From assembly GCF_030698125.1 (NCBI RefSeq), contig NZ_JAUYNV010000025.1, positions 124,001 through 188,000 of the forward strand: a stretch of DNA of 64,000 nt. The letters are read 5' to 3'. Both the position numbers and the translations under genes were made by a program. Positions 57,017 to 64,000 of the stretch are shown piece by piece. Source of the stretch: Methyloversatilis sp. (GTDB taxonomy: Bacteria; Pseudomonadota; Gammaproteobacteria; Burkholderiales; Rhodocyclaceae). The notes beneath the pieces are model-generated. The model made no database searches, was not told the DNA's origin, and saw only the letters and a program-made list of their open reading frames with translations. The stretch's first letter is position 1, and each line of letters opens with the position of its first letter.

Positions 57017-57169
57017 CGGATCATCGTAACCGGGAGACACCGGTTTGATGGCGTGCCGGTGCAGCGGTTCGGCCACTTCGACCCGCAGTGCTGCACCATC
57101 CCGCCGCTGCGCGCGCAGTTCGACCGCGAGGCCCTGCGCGCCGCGCTCGCCGACGGGCACAGCGGGATC

Positions 57170-57200
57170 GTTGGGCATCGCTGCGCTCACCCCAACCTAC
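57170..57200 (+). repeat. Dispersed intergenic repeat, copy D
   Basis: GTTGGGCATCGCTGCGCTCA then CCCCAACCTAC, the unit seen at parE-parC, same strand as copies B and C. It lies 154 bases upstream of the ligase start, at one edge of the material that separates ligase from exonuclease. Apart from this and the terminator at 57251, 57017-57294 holds nothing recognisable. Confidence 0.8.
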
Positions 57201-57250
57201 GGGGCAGCAAGTCAATTGGGATGGGCGCAGCAACAGTTGATCAGTCTACG

Positions 57251-57275
57251 AAAAACGCCGGCCAGCGGCCGGCGT
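57251..57275 (-). terminator. Rho-independent terminator of the lamin-tail PEP-CTERM gene
   Basis: On the minus strand ACGCCGGCC/GGCCGGCGT form a perfect nine-base-pair stem around GCT, followed by five T. It stands 20 bases past the stop at 57295, so transcription from the PEP-CTERM genes should not reach the ligase. Confidence 0.85.
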
Positions 57276-57294
57276 CTGGCTGCGCGCAGAAAGA

Positions 57295-57942
57295 TCAGGC
57301 GCAGCGACGGGCCATGAAACCAAGCAGTCCGAGACCGGCCAGCAACATGGCCCAGGTATCGGCTTCCGGCACCGGTGCGGCGAACGACGTCATGCCGGGG
57401 CTGGCGACAGCACCGCTGAGTGAGGCATACGAACCTTCGATGTCGCCGACCGACGACCGCACCCACAGTGTCGCGTTGTTGGCGCCCAGTGCAGCGGCCG
57501 TCGTGGCACGGCCGCTGAAGTTCTGGGTGCGCGGGCCACCGGCAGCAGCGTTGTCGCCATAGGTCAGGCGATCGACCAGCGAGCCGGCGCCATCGAACAG
57601 GTTCAATTCGTCGGCGCGGCCGATGTTGTTGGTGTAGCCACCCAGCACCTTCACGCTGTCGGCCAGCGTCCAGTCGAGACGGAAAGTCGCTGCATCGATC
57701 TCGGTGATGACGACCGATTCGCCTGCGCCAACGAGGCCGAAGGCGCTGAGGTCGAACACGCCGGGCAACCGGCTGTCGTCGTCATAACTCCAGCCGGTGA
57801 AATCGACCGCCGAGGTGCCCAGGTTGGTGAATTCGATGAATTCGCCGCTGCCGCCTGCATACATCCATTCGGTGATGCGGACATCGGCCTGGGCCTGCGA
57901 TGCGAAACCGGCGACGAGCAGTGCTGCGAGAAGCTTGTTCAT
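57295..57942 (-). CDS. PEP-CTERM protein with lamin-tail-like domain
   Basis: 215 residues; GGAGG eight bases before the ATG. Signal peptide 1-19 (cut after QA). Lamin-tail-like beta fold: RITEWMYAGGSGEFIEFTNLG (split), VDFTGWSYDDDSR and ADELNLFDGAGSLVDRLTYGD. C-terminal sorting signal VPEADTWAMLLAGLGLLGFMARR. Lamin-tail domains in exoproteins bind surfaces or substrates. Followed by a strong terminator, then the ligase region. Confidence 0.9.
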   Translation of the reverse strand: MNKLLAALLVAGFASQAQADVRITEWMYAGGSGEFIEFTNLGTSAVDFTGWSYDDDSRLPGVFDLSAFGLVGAGESVVITEIDAATFRLDWTLADSVKVLGGYTNNIGRADELNLFDGAGSLVDRLTYGDNAAAGGPRTQNFSGRATTAAALGANNATLWVRSSVGDIEGSYASLSGAVASPGMTSFAAPVPEADTWAMLLAGLGLLGFMARRCA

Positions 57943-57971
57943 GGTGTGACCTCCTTGTTGGATTGAGCGGA

Positions 57972-58895
57972 TCAGGACAGACGGCGGCGCGCGGTGGCGC
58001 CGATCAGGCCGAGACCGGCCAGCAGCAGCGCCCAGCCTTCGGGTTCGGGAACGGGGGCAGTGGGCGCCAGCACATACAGGCGCGGGGTTTCGCCGACGAT
58101 GTAGATGACGCCGTTGCCGTCGATGGTGACGCCTTCGGCATCTTCGGCGATGGCGGAGAAGTCGAACTGGCTCAGTACCTCGCCGCTACGCGTGACTTCC
58201 ATCAGGCGCGGCGTTTCCTGGCTGTAGATGAGCAGGTTGTCCTGGTCAGCGGTGCCGCGCAGCGACGCGACAGTGGTCAGCGTCTGCACGTCGGACAGGT
58301 CCAGCGTGCCGAACAGGCGTACGAACGGGTTGGCCGGCGGCACCAGCTCGGTCACGGTGGCGCTGCCTGTCGTGAAATCGAGTGCCGCGTCATATACCGC
58401 CTGCGGCGTCTTTTCCTTCACGATGATGAAGCGGCCATTGAGCGGGTCATATGACAGGCCTTCCAGCCCCACATTGCCAACTGTCGGACCGACCGACACG
58501 GAAGGCAACGTGTTGCGGCCGATCGCGCCACCGGCCGTGTAGCTGAAGCGATAGACGTCCTGCAGCCGTTCCTCGACGAGAACGAACTGACCGTTGCCGA
58601 TATAGCTCAACCCTTCGGTGTCGTCGAAGCCGAACAGGTTCATCGAACTGAGCGGCTGACCCTGCTTGTTCACCTCGACGACATAGTCGCCTTCGTCGCC
58701 GAGCACGAACAGCGTGTCGGTGTCCCAGTTCCAGGTGACGGCCGACGCTTCGGATGCCTGAACCGACGGCAGGTCATAGGTGGCGACCAGGCGGTAGTCG
58801 GCGAGGTCAAGGCGGGTGACGGCCGCCTCAGCGGATCCGGCGGCCATCAAAACCAGTGCAGGGGCGAGGGCGGATGCGCAGCTTCGACGGAACAT
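57972..58895 (-). CDS. PEP-CTERM protein with SdiA-regulated-type beta-propeller
   Basis: 307 residues. Signal peptide 1-24 (cut after AEA). Repeated beta-propeller-like blades: ASAVTWNWDTDTLFVLGDEG, LNLFGFDDTEGLSYIGNGQFVLVEE (split), VGLEGLSYDPLNGRFIIVKEK and EGVTIDGNGVIYIVGE. This matches the SdiA-regulated/esterase-like YncE-type propeller family. C-terminal VPEPEGWALLLAGLGLIGATARRR is the sorting signal. Enzymatic activity not evident. It precedes the lamin-tail gene by 29 bases and is probably co-transcribed. Confidence 0.88.
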   Translation of the reverse strand: MFRRSCASALAPALVLMAAGSAEAAVTRLDLADYRLVATYDLPSVQASEASAVTWNWDTDTLFVLGDEGDYVVEVNKQGQPLSSMNLFGFDDTEGLSYIGNGQFVLVEERLQDVYRFSYTAGGAIGRNTLPSVSVGPTVGNVGLEGLSYDPLNGRFIIVKEKTPQAVYDAALDFTTGSATVTELVPPANPFVRLFGTLDLSDVQTLTTVASLRGTADQDNLLIYSQETPRLMEVTRSGEVLSQFDFSAIAEDAEGVTIDGNGVIYIVGETPRLYVLAPTAPVPEPEGWALLLAGLGLIGATARRRLS

Positions 58896-58994
58896 GGAAC
58901 GGTACCTGAGCGGATGGGGGAGCCGCGGACGGTGCCGTACGGATTTTGCAAACTGATGACGGCGGATGATCCATGCGGACTATCCGCCATGAAA

Positions 58995-59023
58995 CCTGTC
59001 GGCGCAGGAACCGTGCCGACAGG
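58995..59023 (-). terminator. Hairpin after PEP-CTERM gene at 59039
   Basis: CCTGTCGGC (58995-59003) and GCCGACAGG (59015-59023) form a perfect nine-base-pair stem with an 11-base loop, 15 bases past the stop of the upstream PEP-CTERM gene. Only a short TTT follows on the minus strand, so it is a weak terminator candidate. Confidence 0.45.
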
Positions 59024-59038
59024 CTGCGCCGAGCGAGT

Positions 59039-59728
59039 TCAGTCGGGCTTCGCGGCATTTCGGCGGCGCAGGCCCAGGGCCCCTGCCAGAGCCAGCGCGC
59101 TGAGTGCGAGTGTGCCCGGCTCCGGCACGGTCTGCGAGTCGACGGACTGCAGGTCGAACCCGACGCTACCGAGCGAGAACGCCGAGCCATCGAACGCGCT
59201 GCCGTCGCCGATCAACGTCAGGTCGAGGCTGCTGCTGCCGGCCGGCAGCATGAAGCCAAGCCGCAGATCGATGCTCGCGTCGTAGGTCTGATTGAACAGC
59301 AGGCCAGCGCCGGAAGTGACGCTGATCAGCAGGCTCAGCGAACCGAGAGCGTCCCCGGTGGCGTCAAGCTGATGATCGAAATCGACGAAAAGTTCGACTG
59401 CGCCGCCTGTCGTGCTGGCCAAGGTACCGAAAAAGCGCGCGGTGGCAGCAGCGTCCGCCTGTTCGCCGGCGCCGTCAGCCGATGTCGTAACGACCAGCAT
59501 GCCGGTATCGGCGAAGGCAAAGGCCGTCGCAGCGCTGGTCAGACCCAGCGCGTTGGCATCTGAAATTCCCGGCAGCGGGGGCGAAACGTGCTCATTGACG
59601 CCGTCGAATGCGTCGCCGGCCGAAGCGAGCGTGCTGGTGCTGAACTCAACCGTCGAAAAGACAACCGGTGCGGCGAGGGCAGCGCTGCTGGTCAGGGCAA
59701 GCAGCGAAGCTGCAATCAGGGTTTGCAT
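59039..59728 (-). CDS. PEP-CTERM exoprotein of unknown fold
   Basis: 229 residues; GAGGAG ahead of the ATG. Signal peptide 1-20 (cut after LAA). The mature part is low in charge, rich in Ala, Gly, Ser and Thr, with VELFVDFDHQLDATGDALGSL (split) and LDLTLIGDGSAFDGSAFSLGSVGF (split), consistent with a beta-sandwich as in other PEP-CTERM proteins. Sorting signal VPEPGTLALSALALAGALGLRRR. The classical VPEPGT form is exact here. Function unknown; separated from the propeller gene by 143 bases with a hairpin. Confidence 0.88.
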   Translation of the reverse strand: MQTLIAASLLALTSSAALAAPVVFSTVEFSTSTLASAGDAFDGVNEHVSPPLPGISDANALGLTSAATAFAFADTGMLVVTTSADGAGEQADAAATARFFGTLASTTGGAVELFVDFDHQLDATGDALGSLSLLISVTSGAGLLFNQTYDASIDLRLGFMLPAGSSSLDLTLIGDGSAFDGSAFSLGSVGFDLQSVDSQTVPEPGTLALSALALAGALGLRRRNAAKPD

Positions 59729-59752
59729 CGTGATGAACTCCTCGAAAAGGGA

Positions 59753-61042
59753 TCAGGGGTGTGCCGCGCCGGCCACCGCGGCCTGCGCAGAGGTCGGAAG
59801 GGTGGTCAGCGCCTCACGGGCGCTGGCGGCGAGGTCGTGCCAGGGTGCGCGCGCCAGCGCCTGCTGCAGGTGTTCGCGCGCCGCGACGGCGTCTCCGGCT
59901 TTTCGGGCAATCAGGCCGGCGTGATAGAGCAGGCCGGGGTCGCGTGTGCCGACAGCGAGCACGCGCGCCATCGTCGTATGGGCGTCGGCGAACAGACCGT
60001 TGCGATACTGCGCCCAGGCCAGCGTATCCAGCGTGTAGACGTCCTGCCGGCGCTGGGCTTCGCGTTGCGCGAGCAACAAGGCCTTCGCTGGCTGCCCGGA
60101 GTGATCGAGCCAGTACAGCACCAGTTCGCGGTTCGCGTTGTCAACCCCTTCCGATTCGGCGAGCGCTGCGCGCTCGAAATCAGAATAGGCCCCTTTTGCC
60201 TCGGCGGCGCGACCGACCCGCTGCAGCGCTTCACCCAGCCGAAAACCGTTCTCCGGATGTGGCGAGGCCTTCACGTGGGCCCGCCGCGCCACGAGCGCGT
60301 CGTCGTGACGGCCCTGCGCGTGCCGCACTTCCGACAGCTGCGCCAGCGCATAGTGATAAGCAGGAAATTCACGCAGTGCGCCCTCCACGAGCGCCTCGGC
60401 TTGGTCGAGCCGGCCGGCGTTGACTTGCAGGTGCGACAGGTGCGTCAACAGCCAGGCACGGTCTTCGGTTTCAGCGCTTGGCGTGCGGTTATAGGCCTGT
60501 TCCATCAATTCGATGGCGCCCTCGACGTCGCCAAACAGCTCGCGCAGATAGGCGGCACGGGTCAACCCGACGACATTGCCAGGGCGCAGATCGAGCAGCC
60601 ATTGAGCATAGCGCTCGGCGTCCGCGTAGCGACCCAGTTCGACGCTGGCATCCGTCAGCATGGCGAGCGTCATCAGATCGTCGGGATTGGCCTTGTGCAG
60701 CGCAAGTGCGGCATCGAAGACACGTCTGAATTCGTGTTCGCCCAGCCACACCCAGATGCGCGTGCGCTGCGTGTCACGATTGTCCGCTTCGACCTGCTGT
60801 GCGCGGTCGAGCACCGCATGCGCCCGGTCGTAGAAATCGGTATCCGAGGTTTCGCGTGCGCGCCGCGCCAGCGCGAGCGCCAAGCCATTGAGCGCCTCGG
60901 CGCGCAACGACTTGGCTGCGGTCAGCGTAGCGATGCGGGCTTCGGCAGCCTTGATGGCGCGTTCGGCCGGTGTGTCGTCGGCGTACGCTGGCGCAAAGGC
61001 GCAGGCGCAGCAAAGGGCGAGCGTCGTCAGTACGGTTTTCAT
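59753..61042 (-). CDS. Periplasmic TPR-repeat protein
   Basis: 429 residues from MKTVLTTLALCCACAF; the codons upstream of this ATG are not conserved-looking and GAGGAA precedes it. Signal peptide 1-22 (cut after AYA). At least eight tetratricopeptide units can be traced, for example LMTLAMLTDASVELGRYADA, WLLTHLSHLQVNAGRLDQAE, YALAQLSEVRHAQGRHDDAL and YHAGLIARKAGDAVAAREHL. Follows the DUF4331 gene after 74 bases on the same strand; a TPR protein next to DUF4331 is a known pairing, suggesting they work together. Confidence 0.88.
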   Translation of the reverse strand: MKTVLTTLALCCACAFAPAYADDTPAERAIKAAEARIATLTAAKSLRAEALNGLALALARRARETSDTDFYDRAHAVLDRAQQVEADNRDTQRTRIWVWLGEHEFRRVFDAALALHKANPDDLMTLAMLTDASVELGRYADAERYAQWLLDLRPGNVVGLTRAAYLRELFGDVEGAIELMEQAYNRTPSAETEDRAWLLTHLSHLQVNAGRLDQAEALVEGALREFPAYHYALAQLSEVRHAQGRHDDALVARRAHVKASPHPENGFRLGEALQRVGRAAEAKGAYSDFERAALAESEGVDNANRELVLYWLDHSGQPAKALLLAQREAQRRQDVYTLDTLAWAQYRNGLFADAHTTMARVLAVGTRDPGLLYHAGLIARKAGDAVAAREHLQQALARAPWHDLAASAREALTTLPTSAQAAVAGAAHP

Positions 61043-61116
61043 GTCTTCCTCGGCTGAATGACGGGGGCAGCGCCGGTCACCTCTGCAGTGCGCGGACATG
61101 ACCGGCCCCTCGGGCT

Positions 61117-62667
61117 TTACTCGGGGCAAATACCGCCGACGGCACCACCGCAACCCGGTTCGCCCGGATCGATGTGGCGACGGTCACGCCCGGACGGCGC
61201 ACTGCCCAGGTAGGGGAAGGTCGTGCGGTAGGCGGTGTCGTTCGAATTGACGCCATCGCCCAGACGACCACCAATGTCGGGGTTGAAGCCGGGAAACGGC
61301 GCTGCAAGTACGCCACCGACCACTAGACGCAGCGCCACGTCGGTCACGTCGTCGAACACCCGGCGCCCGTTCGGGAAGCCGGCTGCATCGCCACCAAGCA
61401 GCCCGAGCCGGCTGGCCACTTCGGGCGAGGTCGGCGCGACACCGGTATTCAGGCGCAGCAGGTCGGCCACCGGACCCGCCGGCGTGCCGGGGGCGGCGAT
61501 CGGTGCAGCGTAGGTCACCACGGGCAACAGGTCGCCACGCGGCACGGCGGGAATAGCCACGGCGCCGCCGGTCAGCGCATTGACAACACGCGCCAGCGTC
61601 GGATCGAGGAAGAAGTTCGCGAACTGGCCATCGTTCTTCGGTATGTCCATGCTGAAGCGATCCTTGAAGCCGGTGCCTACCAGCAGTTCGTTGATCAGCG
61701 GATTGCCCATGCGCTGAACCTGACGGAAGCTGCCGGAGTTGGCAGCAGCAAGCGGTGAGCGACGCACCGTGGTGCCTGGACGCGAGGTGGTCGCCCAGAT
61801 GCCGATGGTGGCAGCCGGCGAGTTGGCGGCCTCGATCCGGCCGGTGCGCGTGAGCAGGCTGACCGGAATTTCGATCGCCAGCGAATTCACGGCATAGCCT
61901 GATACCGTGTCGGCAACGGTGTTCTCCGATGATGCATCTTCAGCCGCGCTGAGCACCGGAAAGCGATGTGTGTTCAGCGTATCGAAGGCGCCGCCCAGAT
62001 CGATCCAGAAGGCGTCGTCGGTTGTGCCGGCAAACGACTTCACTTCGTTGGCCAGCGTGTAAGTCGCGGCATTGAACAGCGCTTCGTAATTCATCGTACG
62101 CGGACCGATGTTGCCAGGTACCGCATACAGCCCGGAGCCGATGACCGTTCGCGTTGTCGGACGGCCCGCACTGTCATAGCGCACCATTGTCAACGTGTAG
62201 GTTTGGCGCGTGCCGAGGCCGGCCGAGTCGAAACTGGTGATGCGGTCCGGCACCAGCGCGGTACCCGGCGGCACCGGGGCCGGCGAATTGGCCGGCGCCA
62301 GGGCGCCGCCGGCGATGCCGGCGTAGCCCTGGAACAGCGTCGGCAGGCGCTGCTCGGTCGTGAAGCGGAACTGGAAGCCGATGTCCTCCACGGCGTCATG
62401 GTCGTTGTCGACCTTTATTTCGTAAAGGATGTCCGGATCGAACGGGAAGTAGTTCGGGCCGTTCGCAGGTTCGAGCAGTGGGTCAACGCCGACGATCATC
62501 GTCACTTTCGGTGTGCTGCCCCCGTCATAGCTACGGAAGGCGAACACGTCGGTGATGTCGGCCTTGTGGTCAAGTGCGGTGATCGGCGCTTCGCGATGAT
62601 TGGCCGCATACGACGCAGTGCTGACGAACAGCGCCGCAACGAGCAGATAGAGCTTCTTGTGCAACAT
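61117..62667 (-). CDS. DUF4331-family secreted protein
   Basis: 516 residues with AGGAGAA before the ATG. Signal peptide 1-21 (cut after YAA). The family opening is present: ANHREAPITALDHKADITDVFAFRS (split over about 21-45), followed by MIVGVDPLLEPANGPNYFPFDPD and the late WIDLGGAFDTLN, SLAIEIPVSLLT and FPYLGSAP blocks. DUF4331 proteins are large periplasmic or extracellular proteins of unknown activity, often controlled by ECF sigma factors. No sigma/anti-sigma pair is in the window. Confidence 0.92.
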   Translation of the reverse strand: MLHKKLYLLVAALFVSTASYAANHREAPITALDHKADITDVFAFRSYDGGSTPKVTMIVGVDPLLEPANGPNYFPFDPDILYEIKVDNDHDAVEDIGFQFRFTTEQRLPTLFQGYAGIAGGALAPANSPAPVPPGTALVPDRITSFDSAGLGTRQTYTLTMVRYDSAGRPTTRTVIGSGLYAVPGNIGPRTMNYEALFNAATYTLANEVKSFAGTTDDAFWIDLGGAFDTLNTHRFPVLSAAEDASSENTVADTVSGYAVNSLAIEIPVSLLTRTGRIEAANSPAATIGIWATTSRPGTTVRRSPLAAANSGSFRQVQRMGNPLINELLVGTGFKDRFSMDIPKNDGQFANFFLDPTLARVVNALTGGAVAIPAVPRGDLLPVVTYAAPIAAPGTPAGPVADLLRLNTGVAPTSPEVASRLGLLGGDAAGFPNGRRVFDDVTDVALRLVVGGVLAAPFPGFNPDIGGRLGDGVNSNDTAYRTTFPYLGSAPSGRDRRHIDPGEPGCGGAVGGICPE

Positions 62668-62805
62668 GCCGGATTCTCCTGGGCAGAGCGTGAATGGAAG
62701 CCGGTGCTGGCCACTCAGTGGCGCAAGCCGGCGCGGATCGATATTCTTTTGTTGACCTCCTCCGTGCGTGGGACGACTGTCCTCGCGGTAGCGCCCGTCA
62801 CTCCA

Positions 62806-62891
62806 TACGAACCGACTTGCACACCGGATGCACCGAATGCGTCAATTTTTTCGGGCCCACCCGATGCGGTGTCCAGAGCAGTCGGTTCGTA
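62806..62891. repeat. Long-spaced inverted repeat upstream of DUF4331
   Basis: TACGAACCGACT (62806-62817) is repeated exactly as AGTCGGTTCGTA (62880-62891), 62 bases apart; just inside, ACACCG (62821-62826) and CGGTGT (62867-62872) extend the symmetry. It lies 139 bases ahead of the DUF4331 start. Could be a regulatory binding pair or the ends of a small element. Confidence 0.6.
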
Positions 62892-62991
62892 GGTCTGCGT
62901 GATGCAGAAGCCGTGACCGTTGCGGGCAGGCGGTGTCAGCCGGCGTTACACAGACTGGCAGTCTGGGACGGACCGGATAACATTGCTGCCT

Positions 62992-63159
62992 TCAATCTTT
63001 GACTTGTTGTTTTGGAGCCACCGATTTCATCGCACCGATCGATGAACTGACCAATTTCAAGACATCGTCCTGGAGCGCAAGGTCCTTCGCGGAGGTGTCG
63101 ATGACCCACCTGCCCTGATCGCGACACAACTCGCGTTTGGACCGCCAGAACCCATCCAA
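62992..63159 (-). other. Unassigned region 62668-63237 with one possible small ORF
   Basis: The 570 bases between DUF4331 and the exonuclease hold no confident gene. One minus-strand reading (62992-63159, TTG start, 55 residues) has protein-like composition: FWRSKRELCRDQGRWVIDTS, then LKLVSSSIGAMKSV and the end PKQQVKD. There is no ATG, no family match and no clear ribosome-binding site, so it may be a gene remnant. The GC content here is lower than around it. Confidence 0.25.
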
Positions 63160-63237
63160 AGACCCGCGAAGTGCTCAGCGGCTATCCGTTCGGGGAGGCT
63201 CGCCGTCCTCAAGCCTGATGGCAGAACGCGGCCCGCT

Positions 63238-64000
63238 CTACGTCTGTCCGTTTTCCGCCACGCCCTTATCCGCCTCCTGGCCGAAGGCGGTCGCGAAGGC
63301 GCCGGCTTCAAGACCGTGTTCGTTCAGCCAGCGCACCAGCGGCTCGACATGGCCATGGGTGACGATGACGCGCGAAGCACCGGTGGCGCCGATGGCACCC
63401 AGCAGCCCCGGCCAGTCGGCATGGTCAGACATCACCAGACCGCGATCGACACCGCGCCGCCGGCGCGCACCGCGCACCTGCATCCAGCCTGACGCGAAAC
63501 AGTCGGCGTAGTCGCCGAAGCGCTTCATCCACGGGGTGGACTGCGCCGACGGCGGTGCAAGCACCAGAGCACGGCGAAGCGCCGCAACGTCCAGGCCGTC
63601 CGACACCATGGCGGTGGCGGGCAGGGCGACGCCGCTGTCGCGGTAGGCGCGGTTCAGCGCCTCGACCGCACCGTGGCACACGAGGGGGCCGATCGCCGGA
63701 TCGAGGCCGGCCAGGATGCGCTGCGACTTGCCGAACGCGTAGGCGAACACCACGCTGGCGCGTCCGGCGTCGGCGTTGCCGCGCCACCACTGGTTCAGTT
63801 CGGCAAACAGCGCGTCCTGTGCCGGCCAGCGGTAGATCGGCAGACCGAAGGTCGATTCCGTGATGAAGGCATGCGCCCGCACCGGGTCGAATGCCGTGCA
63901 GGTCGCGTCCGGCTCGAGTTTGTAGTCGCCCGAGGCGACCCAAACCTCGCCAGCGACCTCGACCCTGACCTGTGCCGAACCGAGCACGTGACCGGCCGGG
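63238..64000 (-). CDS. DNA-ligase-associated MBL-fold exonuclease (partial, N-terminus off the window)
   Basis: 254 C-terminal residues are visible; the reading frame runs on past the right edge, with PAGHVLGSAQVRVE at the limit, the conserved GH.LGSA block of the beta-CASP/MBL nuclease family. Then VASGDYKLEPDATCTAFDPV, HAFITESTFGLPIYRWP, FAYAFGKSQRILAGLD, VMSDHADWPGLLGAI and VIVTHGHVEPLVRWL, which carry the metal ligands and family marks of the exonuclease found with bacterial ATP-dependent ligases. It should start the ligase cassette, but the ligase is 6.2 kb downstream on the same strand. The stop at 63238 is not coupled to any gene. Confidence 0.93.
   Translation of the reverse strand, partial: PAGHVLGSAQVRVEVAGEVWVASGDYKLEPDATCTAFDPVRAHAFITESTFGLPIYRWPAQDALFAELNQWWRGNADAGRASVVFAYAFGKSQRILAGLDPAIGPLVCHGAVEALNRAYRDSGVALPATAMVSDGLDVAALRRALVLAPPSAQSTPWMKRFGDYADCFASGWMQVRGARRRRGVDRGLVMSDHADWPGLLGAIGATGASRVIVTHGHVEPLVRWLNEHGLEAGAFATAFGQEADKGVAENGQT

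Noticed and set aside
62694-63002. 102-codon plus-strand frame upstream of the DUF4331 gene
   Set aside because: No ribosome-binding site, no family, and it spans the inverted repeat and regulatory region of DUF4331.

Overview
The window is a high-GC, densely coded stretch of chromosome from a betaproteobacterium. The core gene orders (minCDE, divergent ppk/ppx, rimP-nusA-infB-rbfA-truB-rpsO-pnp, trpS-scpA-scpB-rluB, parE/parC) are ordinary proteobacterial housekeeping order. The PEP-CTERM exoproteins, the DUF4331/TPR pair and the copies of a 'GTAGGTTGGGGTGAGCGCAG'-type intergenic repeat suggest Rhodocyclales or a neighbouring order; this placement is inference and was not tested by a search. 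No phage, insertion sequence, CRISPR array or rRNA operon was seen.

Layout. 1-2453: spermidine-synthase-like gene (cut by the left edge) behind minCDE, all on the minus strand. 2482-4850: Hsp33 with an altered zinc site, an ArsC/YffB-like reductase, a secreted SNase-like protein and a small lipoprotein. 4936-8701: divergent ppk and ppx (polyphosphate synthesis and breakdown). 8709-12912: Mla-type lipid ABC transporter (STAS-fused permease, ATPase, MCE protein, lipoprotein) plus a GAF protein. 12932-19291: gcvH, a PHP-family nuclease, a Sua5/YciO protein, an M50 protease, trpS, condensin partners scpA/scpB, and rluB. 19334-28089: the rimP-to-pnp translation/RNA operon with its leader attenuator, an internal rpsO promoter and an rpsO-pnp terminator. 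28095-28451: promoter and three tRNAs (Pro, Arg, His). 28624-31794: an orphan GspG-like pseudopilin directly followed by a GGDEF/EAL membrane protein. 31817-37378: rdgC, parE, three copies of the intergenic repeat, parC. 37379-40745: phosphatidylserine decarboxylase, a membrane-anchored class-III aminotransferase and an Mpo1/DUF962-like membrane protein whose ribosome-binding site lies in a strong hairpin. 40789-44583: an RluF-like pseudouridine synthase carrying a 51-residue tandem repeat, then htpG behind a heat-shock-type promoter. 44628-51340: a signalling block (PAS-GGDEF-EAL, CheB-CheR-PAS fusion, chemoreceptor). 51470-54551: Bax-inhibitor-1 protein, a ribosome-associated HPF/RaiA-like protein, an NhaR-like regulator, a DUF429 protein.

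54586-64000 is the accessory part. An ATP-dependent DNA ligase (55385-57016) and the DNA-ligase-associated MBL exonuclease (63238 to the right edge) belong to one known repair cassette in which the genes normally touch. Here about 6.2 kb lies between them: three PEP-CTERM proteins, a TPR protein and a DUF4331 protein, all on the same strand. A fourth PEP-CTERM gene lies on the other side of the ligase, and a copy of the intergenic repeat sits just upstream of the ligase start. This split cassette, the hairpin over the Mpo1-like start and the pseudopilin/c-di-GMP pair are the places most worth a second look.

Starts were chosen by ribosome-binding site, known N-terminal motifs and overlap with neighbours. 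Several core genes use TTG or GTG. All calls rest on reading motifs by eye; no database search was run.
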